Shown: one piece after another, positions 7,203 to 15,424 of the stretch
Layout: the number at the start of each line of letters is the position of its first letter
Numbering within the stretch: the stretch's first letter is position 1
Source of the DNA: a virus
IMG/VR virus record: IMGVR_UViG_3300020448_000034
Location: 1-26,916 of that record
DNA length: 26,916 nucleotides
Strand: one strand, 5' to 3'
The notes under the pieces: generated by a model
What the model was told of the DNA's origin: nothing
The model's database searches: none
What the model saw: only the letters and a program-made list of their open reading frames with translations
Position numbers and translations under genes: made by a program

Positions 7203-8017
7203 GGATTTGTTTAACAGGATATAAAGGATTTATAGGCAGTCATTTAGGAATGCAATTAGCAAAAGAAGGACACGAAGTTATTGGTTTTCCTTGGGAAAAC
7301 TACAATCATTTTCCAGATCCTTCTTTATACGATTGGGTAATACATCTTGGAGCAATATCAAGAACAACTGAAAGAAACGTAGATAAAATTTTAAAACATA
7401 ATCTAGAATACAGTATGAAACTTTTAGAAATGTGTGATACAATGGGCACAAATTTTCAATATGCCAGTTCGGCAAGTGTGTATGGTAACACTGGAAACTT
7501 CAAAGAAAATGGTGATGTGTATCCACTTAATGCTTATGCCTGGAGCAAATATATGTTTGATAGATTTGTTGCAAGTATAATGGGTGAATTTAAAGTTCTT
7601 GTGCAAGGTTTTAGATACTTTAATGTGTATGGAAACAATGAAGAAAGCAAAGGCGATCAAGCATCACCAATTACTAAATTTGCAAACCAAGCCAAAACAG
7701 GCAAAATAAAATTATTTGAAAACAGTGACAAATATCTAAGAGATTTTGTAAGTGTAAATGATGTGTGCGAAGTGCATGGCAAAATGCTTACAAAAGATGT
7801 GTCTGGAATTTTTAATATAGGTACAGGAGCACCTATTTCTTTTCAAAAAGTTGCTGATTTGGTTGCCAAAAAATACAATGCTGAAATAGAAATAGTGCCG
7901 ATGCCTGGTAAATTACAAGGACAATATCAGACCTACACCTCAGCAGATTTGACAGAATTAAATAAACATATACAACACAAATTTAAAACAGTTGAAGAAT
8001 TTTTAAATGATCAATAA
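7199..8017 (+). CDS. hldD: ADP-L-glycero-D-manno-heptose 6-epimerase-like (HldD), SDR family
   Basis: A 272-residue extended short-chain dehydrogenase. It has the NAD(P)-binding GxxGxxG (residues 7-13), the S91 / Y113xxxK117 catalytic set (ASSASVYG, YAWSK), and several stretches characteristic of HldD rather than of generic UDP-sugar epimerases: GFRYFNVYG, LRDFVSVNDV, VSGIFNIGTG, PGKLQGQYQTYTSADLT and FKTVEEF. HldD inverts C6 of ADP-D-glycero-D-manno-heptose to give the L,D form used by LPS heptosyltransferases. The start is GTG, with the GTGA overlapping the oxygenase stop. It is shorter than E. coli HldD (310). Another epimerase specificity within the family is possible, but pairing with hldE strongly supports this call. 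Confidence 0.88.
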   Translation: MRICLTGYKGFIGSHLGMQLAKEGHEVIGFPWENYNHFPDPSLYDWVIHLGAISRTTERNVDKILKHNLEYSMKLLEMCDTMGTNFQYASSASVYGNTGNFKENGDVYPLNAYAWSKYMFDRFVASIMGEFKVLVQGFRYFNVYGNNEESKGDQASPITKFANQAKTGKIKLFENSDKYLRDFVSVNDVCEVHGKMLTKDVSGIFNIGTGAPISFQKVADLVAKKYNAEIEIVPMPGKLQGQYQTYTSADLTELNKHIQHKFKTVEEFLNDQ

Positions 8018-8390
8018 AGAAGGTAAAGTAGATAAATCTTGGGGTTACGAATTAATATTCTCTTCCAATGATCTGTATTGCGGAAAACTTTTAGTATTCA
8101 CAAAAAAGAATGCTAAATTTTCTATGCATTTCCACAAAACAAAAGATGAAAGTTGGTTTGTTAATTCAGGTAGATTTTTATTAAGTTGGATTGATACGAA
8201 AGACGCAACACTTTACACAAAAGAATTGAAAGAAGGCGAAACATGGAGAAATTTGCCTCTAATGCCACATCAACTACAATGCATCACCGACAATGGCAGT
8301 ATTACTGAAGTTAGCACTGCTGATGATCCTGAAGATAATTATCGAATTATAAAAGGTGATAGCCAATTAAAACCTTTAGAAGAAAAATAA
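8007..8390 (+). CDS. Cupin protein (mannose-6-phosphate isomerase type II C-terminal-like)
   Basis: A 127-residue single-domain cupin. It begins KVDKSWGYELIF, like the cupin domain of type II phosphomannose isomerases and related small sugar-processing proteins. Metal ligands are visible as H41xH43 with Glu48 and Gly55 (cupin motif 1) and His88 in the MPHQLQ segment (motif 2). The ATG lies 11 bases inside the end of hldD, so it is the last gene of the heptose operon. A sugar-phosphate isomerase or sugar-modifying role fits the context; it could substitute for a missing step in heptose supply, but that is speculation. The stop is 1 base from the stop of the convergent 2341-residue gene. Confidence 0.8.
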   Translation: MINKEGKVDKSWGYELIFSSNDLYCGKLLVFTKKNAKFSMHFHKTKDESWFVNSGRFLLSWIDTKDATLYTKELKEGETWRNLPLMPHQLQCITDNGSITEVSTADDPEDNYRIIKGDSQLKPLEEK

Positions 8391-8391
8391 A

Positions 8392-11300
8392 TTACGCTTG
8401 TGCTTCTGACCAACGTAGTGTAACCGTTCCTGATACACCACCTGTACCTGCTGTTCTGTAAACGTTAATTGCCAACACGTCTGGACCATTAGGGAACGTA
8501 CCACGTCCACCTAGTGTTGTGTTAGTCAATACTTTGATCTTGTCAAGTGCCAAGTTTGCACGTTCACCCGGTACCGCAATGAATGAAAAGATTGTTTCAC
8601 CCGGTTGTGCGTATGGTGGTTGACCAAATACAAACGTTATGTTACTACCCGCTGTAATAGTTCCTGTTGATGTCTGTGTGAACACCACTCTGTAGAAGTT
8701 TGTTGCGCCAAATGTATCTAGTGGGTCAACCTGTGACACTGTTGTACCTGGTGGGAAATTAGCATAAGCCGTATCAACTTCTGTACCACTTACTGCACCT
8801 GAAGCCTCCCAAGTTGCTTGATCCATGTACAAGAAGTTTGTACCTGTTAGGTCACCACCTAGTGCAAAGTCAACTGCTTGTCCACCTGATATACCTGTGT
8901 GTCTATTGTTAAATCTTACAAAGTAGTATGAGTTATAGTCAATAATCTGTGTAACAACTGTACCTGCAGGGAATTGTCCTGAAGTAACTGACATACCAAC
9001 TCTTAAACCTTTGCCTTCCCATTGTGCTTCAAGGAAGTATGCATAGTTTCTGTTACCACCTAAGTTGAACCAATGGTTTGCTGTCGCAGTCATCTGTGCC
9101 TGTGTAGCCGCTGTTTGAGTTGTAGTTGATGCACCACCGTTCCAGTTAACTGAACCACCTGCCGCTATCTGACCAAAACTTGGCTGACCACCTTGGGCAA
9201 CACCCGTTAAGTCTGCCCAACCAATATCTGCTGGATCAATTGGATAGTTTTGTGGATTCAATACACCTTGTACGACCAACTGACCTTGGTCACCTGCTGT
9301 TGCAGGGTTAGATGTAATTTCAATACCGTCAAGTAGCAACTGTGCCCTGTTCAATAAGTCTCTGTCTCCTAAATCACCTGTTAATGCATTTGATACTGAT
9401 GGTGCTAGTCTTAATAGGAATACAGTTTGTCTTGTTGTTGTTAAAGAAAGACCTGTCGCCGCGTAACTGAATAGGTATCCTCTATCTTCGTCGAAGTTAC
9501 CATCTGTTAGATATGCTGATCCCCAGTGTGATATGTTTGGAGATGCTGTGTTGGATATCAATACAACACCTGAATTTCTAAAGTGTGTACTTGCTGTACC
9601 ACCTGTGTATGATCTTGTGGCACCTGAAGCAAAGTTTGTTAACTGTGCCGCACGTGTACAACCTGTTAATGTGTCACCAGACACACCTGTAAATGTAATA
9701 ACTTCGTTATCAATGTAAACTGTTCCACCTGTTGTTGGGAAGAATGAAGCATCAACTAACGGCACAGTAGTTTGTACAGCAGTCATATCTGCTTCTAGTT
9801 TTCCATTTGGACCTTCGTTTGTAACTTCATAACGTACAGGTTGGTTACCTGTTCTCATAAATGCTTCTGTGTTAATGTTAGAGTTTCTCATTCTGTGAGC
9901 AAATATAAATTCACCTTTGTGTCCTCTTGCCATCCAGTCAATAAATCCAGCCCCGTACCATGAAAATTGTATCCCAATCATCTGCATCTTAGATACGTTC
10001 CAATTGTATCCACTAGCACCTGTGCCATCCATCTTATCTCTGTTGAATTCTGATTGTTTTGCTTTTTTATCAACAACTGCACAAATTTTAACACCAGCAG
10101 AAGTGTTAACACCTCTATAATCTGGAGTAACGTTCATAGATGTATTACTTGCCACACCTGCAACCACGTGTGTCATACCTCTAATTACAACTCTATCACC
10201 TGCTTTAAGTTGTTCTCTAAATCTTGTACCAACACCTGTCACTGTGTTTGAGTCTGGAGTAACTGTTACAGTACCAGCCAACTGTCTTGTTGCTGTACGT
10301 TGTACTGCATTTGTTTGTTGTCCATCATATTCCCAGAAAATTCCGTTTTGATCATCAAATATACCTGACCTTACAGTTGCACCATTCCATTGATACAATG
10401 ATACCTGTGGTTGATCAGTAAATTCTGCTGTTGTGGCTCCTAGAGTAATTTGTGCTGTAACAGTTAACACTCTTTCACTTGTTACTGAAGCAACTGTGTA
10501 TGTTCCATCATATCCTGATGTTGCAATACCAACTAATCTTATTTTTGCACCAACCTGTAAATTGTGATCTACATCATCTACTGTTACTGTAATTGTTGAA
10601 CCAGAATTTGTACCATCTGCTGTTACATTTAAAATATCATAACTTGGAGCAAACAAGGCACCAGTTGTGTACATACAACCTTTACCTGATTGATATCTAA
10701 TATATTTTTTAGATTGACGTATTGCCTGTGCACCGTGTGCCGGACCACCTGTACCTAATTGTACACCACCATCAAATGGTCTGTGTACGAAGAATGAATC
10801 TGGTCTACCATACACAAATCCTTGCCATCCTGAATCTGTTATAGCACCTGGAGATCTAACTTGATATCTTAATTGTGTTGGTGATGGAATTGCTGTTGCA
10901 AGGAATGGTCCTGATGCAAGTATGTGATTGTTTGCGCCATCATCTGATTGTATTACTACAAGGAAAGCATTTCCTGGAACTAGTCCATGAGGTGTTGCAA
11001 AATCAATCTGCATTGTCGCCAATGCACTGTAAGTAATTGTTTGTGTTTGTGCTATGTTCTGTGATGTTGGATCTGATATTGTAACAGAACTGAATACTTG
11101 TAAACCTGTACCACCAACTGCTGTACCTTCGTGTGTACTTGCAAGGATTCCACCATTCGTATTAACTTGTTGTACTCTTACTGTGATATCATTTGTTATA
11201 TTTTGTCCACCTAAATTAGCACCTGAAATAATTAATTTGTCACCTACTGCATAGTTTGATCCTGTGCTAGTAACTTGACATTCTGTATATGCTGTTGATG

Positions 11301-14300
11301 AGTCCGTTTGGTTTGTTCTTGTTACACTGTATTGTGCACCAACACCTTGTGGTGTTCTGTTTGTACCTGCAACATTTAAACTTTGACCTGTACCTGTGTT
11401 TGCTGTACCTGATATATTAGCCAAAGAAGTTACAACACCTGTGCTTTGTGCATCTACTCCGCCAATATCAAATGTTAAATCATTTGTTGGTGTTGCACCA
11501 AATAATGTAGTACCTGGTATTGTAAATGATTGGTTAGCATTGTATCCTGAACCTGCATTGTTCAATGTTACTGTGTATGTTCCACCTGATAGTTCAACAT
11601 CAACAGATAAGCCAACACCTGTTCTGTATGCTTTGTTAACATTTGTGTATGTTTGTGTGTTTACTGCTGTACCAGTTACTGTAAATGTTGCAACTGCACC
11701 TGCTGATACTGTGTTAACAGTAATTTGACAATCATTTGCTGGTGATGATCCACCTAATTCCGTACCCGCAATGTCTATTGTTTCTGAACCTACAAACGAA
11801 TTACCATTGTTGCTGAAAGTTGCTGTGTAAACTGAACCTGTTCTGTTTATGTCAAACACTGCACCAGCCCCTGAAGCGGATGTTGTGTATGTTGGACTTG
11901 TATAATCAACATTGGCATCTGTACCTGTACCTGTTACCGCTAAACCTGTAATACCACCTTGTCCATTCACAGTTGAAACTGAAACATATGCATCATTCAC
12001 TGCCGCTGAACCACCAGCATCACCTCCATTGATAACATACAAGTCGCCTACATTGTAACCTGAAGTACCATCAACAGGAGCCGCTCCTGCTGAACCTGAG
12101 TATGCTTGTGATATTGTGCTAATTGGACCAGCACCAGTTCCACCAGTAACTGCTGTCACTGTGACTGTGACGTCATGCACACCATCCTGTCCACCAAATA
12201 GTGTACCTAATAATAAAATTTCTTGACCTACACCGTAATCATCTCCTGCCGCATTTACAGTAACAGTTGCAACTGCACCTGAAATTGCAATATCAAATGT
12301 GCCTGATGAACCAACAAGGTTTACACCTGTTGCTAATGCAGTGTAATCTTTTGTGTCAACTGCTGTACCGCCTACAGTGAAAGTTAATATACCACCGTTG
12401 CCATCAACTGAATCTACAGTGATTGTTGCATCGTTGGCAGTTGTCGCACCACCTAAATTTGTTCCTAAGAAAGTTAATACCTCATTTTGTACATAACCAG
12501 AACCAATACCAGTGATAACTGCTGAGTAAGTAGTTCCAGTTCTTGTTACATTGAACTGAGCATTAACACCTGCTTGGTTGGAAGTAAATGCTGGTGAATT
12601 ATATGTAACTTCTTGTGCTGGAGCATTACCACCTGCAGTTATAGTTTGTATTTCTCCGCTTCCGCTTACTGCTGTGACTCTTATATTCAAGTGATTTGAA
12701 GTAGTACCACCAAACTCTGAACCTGTAATTCTTATCACATCATTTTGTGCATAACCTGAACCTGCGTTGTTAATTGCAACTGTGTAGTTACCGCTTGCCG
12801 CTGTAACATCAAACGTTGCATTTGAACCACCTGGTGTTGTTTGTGTACCTGAAATGTTTGTGTATGTTGGTGAATTTAACGCAACTGAATATGTTCCATT
12901 TGTTTTTGTTAAATTTAATTGTGCACCTGTACCTGCATTACCATTGAATGTAGGTGCAACACCTGTGGCTGTACCTGTACCAGTGAATGCTGATCCACTT
13001 GCTGTTACTGTTAAAATTTCTCCACCTGTGTCAATCGTTTGAACAAGCACTGTACAATCATTTGCTGGTGTTGATCCACCTAAGTCTGTTCCTGATATTA
13101 CTATTGCATCACCTACTGCATAGTTTTCACCTGATGCAACTATTGCCGCAGAATAATTTCCACCTGTTCTTGTAATATTAAATCTTGCTAATTGTCCTTG
13201 TGGTGAATAATTAGCACCTGCTAAACTTGTATATTGAGTAACATCACCTACCAGAGGTTGTGTCAATGGTGCTGACAATGTTAAGGAATTTCCTGCAACG
13301 TTTGTGATTGTTACTGCATAACCATCACCTCTATCAATTACAGAGTTTTGTACAATACCTGCTGAATCCGCCACTTGGATTTCTGTTACACCTGCAAGAT
13401 AATCACCTGTTACAGTTGGAGAAGCCAATGCACCACCTGTTCCATTGATTGCTGTAATTTGTGTTCCAGTTTGAATACCCGTTCCTGTTAATGGAGCACC
13501 AATTGGTGGAGTTGCTCCAGAGTATGGAAGGAATGTTGTGCCACTTAATGCCGCAAGTGCTGTTACAATACTACCAGATGAACCATTGTCCGACACACTG
13601 AAAGTTGGAAAACCAATTGCCGCACCTGTGTAAAATGCACCTTCTCTTAATTGTGTTGCATTTGTACTAATTGTTGTTGGATTAACTTGTCCAACTTTTG
13701 CTTTTGCGTAATATGTAAATTGTGTTGTGCTGACAACTGTGTTTACTGTGAAAGAACCAGCGGCTCTACTTGCACCTTGTACACCATTGTCAAAACCTGT
13801 AATTGTTAAAGGTTGTCCTGCTTCAAAACCGTGCGGTCCAACAGTTGTTACTGTTATTAAAGATGAACCAATACCTTGTGTACCTGCTGATGCATCTGAT
13901 GTCACAGTTGAAACGTCAAAGTCTGTTCCTGGTACTTCATAAATTGATGGATAACCTCTTTGTGTAGAAATTGCACTCCACTTCGTTGGCTGAAGACCGT
14001 ATTCAAAGTCAGCGTCAAGCATTGATTCAGGTTGTGCAACCCTCATACGTTCAATAGCATCTGTACCAAAGTCGTAAGGTCTAACTGTTAATTGATTATC
14101 TTCTACGAAAATTTGTATTCTATCTGTTGCGTTGTCAGTTGATGTATCTGTTTCTAAAAATAATGTTGTAATTGTGTCATTACCGTGAAATGCTTGTGGG
14201 AAATCTGGATCAACAAAAGCAGTTGGATTTGATGTATCTTCAGCATACTCTCTTCTGTATTCAACTGTTGCGCCTTTTGCCGGATCATTAAATGTGTACA

Positions 14301-15417
14301 ACACATTGTTGTCAGATGCATTTGTGATTAAAAGTAATCTTTCTAATTGTATATTTTCAGGAACTTTAACACTTGAAATTCCGTTGTTAACCTGTGCAGG
14401 TAAATTATCTAAACCATTTATAACAACATCGGTAATAATATTAAATAATTCTGTCACACGTGTTGTTGCACCTGCTTCACCTGGTGTGCCTAAAATTGTT
14501 TGTTGTGTTACAACAGGATTTTGTCTTGTTGTAAAAGCATTTCCTGGTATTACATAATTGTTTATGATATTTCTTACTTCGTTTTTAACAGCCTCTTCAG
14601 GTTGTCTATCACCACTTAATACTGATACTGTACCAACCCAATATGTTGATGCATTATATCTTGATTGTTCATTACCACCATATCTTAAATCTTTTAGAAT
14701 ACCATCAATGTTGTAACCAATATCTCTTTCACATAGATATGAATCATATGTATAGTTTTCAAACACATAAATTGAACTTACCAATGCTGGTAATGTTAAA
14801 ATACCATTGTCTATTGCATTTACAATGACATTATGATTTGTTGTGTAACCTGATACACCGCCTGCTTCGCCGTTTGTACCTGTTGTATTCTGTGAAAAAC
14901 CATCTGTGTTTATAGTGCTGTATGCTATTCCTGGTAAAATATAATTTACAACAATGTCTCTTGCTTTTGTAAGATAAGCAATTTCTGGATCACCATCATT
15001 TGCTAATTGTAAAACACCGTCAGCAAAGTATGTTTCTGATTGTGCTCTTATATTTTCGTTACCACCATATCTTGTATCTCTGTAAGCCGCATTAACAACT
15101 TTACCTGTGTCAGTTTTTATATCTGCCGCAAGTTTTGTATAACCTGCAAATGGTGATATGTTGCCTGCAACTTGTACTGCTACCCAAGCCGCCACTTCTG
15201 CTTTGATGTATTCTAAATTATTTGTAATTCTGTTTGATGCATTAGGATATAAATCAGCCGCTGTGTCTTGTGCAATTTTAAAATCTATAAAAGCATTTGA
15301 TTCATCTTTTAACCATTCTTTGTTAGCATTGATTTGTGCCCAGGCATTAGGATACAGATTACCACTTAATGGAATACCTGGTGTAAATTTATAATTTTCT
15401 ATTCGTCTTTTTGCCAT
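8392..15417 (-). CDS. Giant tail fibre/virion structural protein (2341 residues)
   Basis: A very long structural protein, probably a distal tail fibre or baseplate-attached adhesin, resembling large virion proteins of marine T4-like phages. Residues 1-350 are helical and contain an imperfect duplication, each copy with a DxRYGGN motif. Residues 450-580 hold 'AQPESMLDADFEYG' and a TVGPHGFEAG beta module. Residues about 735-1445 are about nine beta repeats with consensus GSGY..GD.I.I.GT.LGG..P.ND..I.V..V. A second HGL module follows near 1475. The C-terminal third (about 1800-2341), starting YNWNVSKMQMIGIQFSWYG, has the features of conserved cyanophage fibre ends. A Shine-Dalgarno AGGAG lies in the end of the preceding gene, 12 bases from the ATG; AAGAG nearer the start is an alternative. 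Which end binds the host is unknown. Confidence 0.8.
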   Translation of the reverse strand: MAKRRIENYKFTPGIPLSGNLYPNAWAQINANKEWLKDESNAFIDFKIAQDTAADLYPNASNRITNNLEYIKAEVAAWVAVQVAGNISPFAGYTKLAADIKTDTGKVVNAAYRDTRYGGNENIRAQSETYFADGVLQLANDGDPEIAYLTKARDIVVNYILPGIAYSTINTDGFSQNTTGTNGEAGGVSGYTTNHNVIVNAIDNGILTLPALVSSIYVFENYTYDSYLCERDIGYNIDGILKDLRYGGNEQSRYNASTYWVGTVSVLSGDRQPEEAVKNEVRNIINNYVIPGNAFTTRQNPVVTQQTILGTPGEAGATTRVTELFNIITDVVINGLDNLPAQVNNGISSVKVPENIQLERLLLITNASDNNVLYTFNDPAKGATVEYRREYAEDTSNPTAFVDPDFPQAFHGNDTITTLFLETDTSTDNATDRIQIFVEDNQLTVRPYDFGTDAIERMRVAQPESMLDADFEYGLQPTKWSAISTQRGYPSIYEVPGTDFDVSTVTSDASAGTQGIGSSLITVTTVGPHGFEAGQPLTITGFDNGVQGASRAAGSFTVNTVVSTTQFTYYAKAKVGQVNPTTISTNATQLREGAFYTGAAIGFPTFSVSDNGSSGSIVTALAALSGTTFLPYSGATPPIGAPLTGTGIQTGTQITAINGTGGALASPTVTGDYLAGVTEIQVADSAGIVQNSVIDRGDGYAVTITNVAGNSLTLSAPLTQPLVGDVTQYTSLAGANYSPQGQLARFNITRTGGNYSAAIVASGENYAVGDAIVISGTDLGGSTPANDCTVLVQTIDTGGEILTVTASGSAFTGTGTATGVAPTFNGNAGTGAQLNLTKTNGTYSVALNSPTYTNISGTQTTPGGSNATFDVTAASGNYTVAINNAGSGYAQNDVIRITGSEFGGTTSNHLNIRVTAVSGSGEIQTITAGGNAPAQEVTYNSPAFTSNQAGVNAQFNVTRTGTTYSAVITGIGSGYVQNEVLTFLGTNLGGATTANDATITVDSVDGNGGILTFTVGGTAVDTKDYTALATGVNLVGSSGTFDIAISGAVATVTVNAAGDDYGVGQEILLLGTLFGGQDGVHDVTVTVTAVTGGTGAGPISTISQAYSGSAGAAPVDGTSGYNVGDLYVINGGDAGGSAAVNDAYVSVSTVNGQGGITGLAVTGTGTDANVDYTSPTYTTSASGAGAVFDINRTGSVYTATFSNNGNSFVGSETIDIAGTELGGSSPANDCQITVNTVSAGAVATFTVTGTAVNTQTYTNVNKAYRTGVGLSVDVELSGGTYTVTLNNAGSGYNANQSFTIPGTTLFGATPTNDLTFDIGGVDAQSTGVVTSLANISGTANTGTGQSLNVAGTNRTPQGVGAQYSVTRTNQTDSSTAYTECQVTSTGSNYAVGDKLIISGANLGGQNITNDITVRVQQVNTNGGILASTHEGTAVGGTGLQVFSSVTISDPTSQNIAQTQTITYSALATMQIDFATPHGLVPGNAFLVVIQSDDGANNHILASGPFLATAIPSPTQLRYQVRSPGAITDSGWQGFVYGRPDSFFVHRPFDGGVQLGTGGPAHGAQAIRQSKKYIRYQSGKGCMYTTGALFAPSYDILNVTADGTNSGSTITVTVDDVDHNLQVGAKIRLVGIATSGYDGTYTVASVTSERVLTVTAQITLGATTAEFTDQPQVSLYQWNGATVRSGIFDDQNGIFWEYDGQQTNAVQRTATRQLAGTVTVTPDSNTVTGVGTRFREQLKAGDRVVIRGMTHVVAGVASNTSMNVTPDYRGVNTSAGVKICAVVDKKAKQSEFNRDKMDGTGASGYNWNVSKMQMIGIQFSWYGAGFIDWMARGHKGEFIFAHRMRNSNINTEAFMRTGNQPVRYEVTNEGPNGKLEADMTAVQTTVPLVDASFFPTTGGTVYIDNEVITFTGVSGDTLTGCTRAAQLTNFASGATRSYTGGTASTHFRNSGVVLISNTASPNISHWGSAYLTDGNFDEDRGYLFSYAATGLSLTTTRQTVFLLRLAPSVSNALTGDLGDRDLLNRAQLLLDGIEITSNPATAGDQGQLVVQGVLNPQNYPIDPADIGWADLTGVAQGGQPSFGQIAAGGSVNWNGGASTTTQTAATQAQMTATANHWFNLGGNRNYAYFLEAQWEGKGLRVGMSVTSGQFPAGTVVTQIIDYNSYYFVRFNNRHTGISGGQAVDFALGGDLTGTNFLYMDQATWEASGAVSGTEVDTAYANFPPGTTVSQVDPLDTFGATNFYRVVFTQTSTGTITAGSNITFVFGQPPYAQPGETIFSFIAVPGERANLALDKIKVLTNTTLGGRGTFPNGPDVLAINVYRTAGTGGVSGTVTLRWSEAQA
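11083..13215 (-). repeat. About nine tandem 75-95-residue beta repeats within the giant tail protein
   Basis: Protein-level repeats covering residues about 735-1445. Typical copies start near 740, 865, 950, 1035, 1180, 1265 and 1355; a truncated copy lies near 825 and one lacks its first strand near 1117. The shared core is 'Y-x-V-x-I-x-x-x-G-S-G-Y' followed by 'G-x-x-[LF]-G-G-x-[ST]-x-x-N-D-x-x-[IV]-x-V'. The DNA copies are diverged, so this is old duplication rather than recent expansion. The repeats probably form a beta-sheet shaft or a string of Ig/jelly-roll units. Confidence 0.75.
14398..15135 (-). repeat. Internal duplication in the N-terminal part of the giant tail protein
   Basis: Two diverged copies of about 115 residues (residues about 95-208 and 225-340). 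Both read D..RYGGNE..R..[AS].[ST]Y, then a GD..PE stretch, then 'N.Y[VI][IL]PG.A[YF][ST]T', then GEAG and a final NGI/NGL...LPA segment. The copies are adjacent, which supports a tandem duplication event. Confidence 0.7.
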
Positions 15418-15424
15418 TCTCTTT

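Noticed and set aside
7199-8017. Reading the SDR protein as a generic UDP-glucose/galactose 4-epimerase
   Set aside because: It has HldD-like stretches (GFRYFNVYG, PGKLQGQYQTYTSADLT) and sits beside hldE; the 4-epimerase call is less well supported.
11083-13215. DNA tandem repeat, CRISPR-like or satellite array
   Set aside because: The periodicity is only at protein level; no exact repeated units with regular spacers were found.
9533-14828. Many plus-strand open frames of 60-110 codons opposite the giant tail gene and similar ones elsewhere
   Set aside because: They lie antisense to long coding frames with clear repeats and family features, lack ribosome sites, and have low-complexity products typical of shadows of a repetitive gene.
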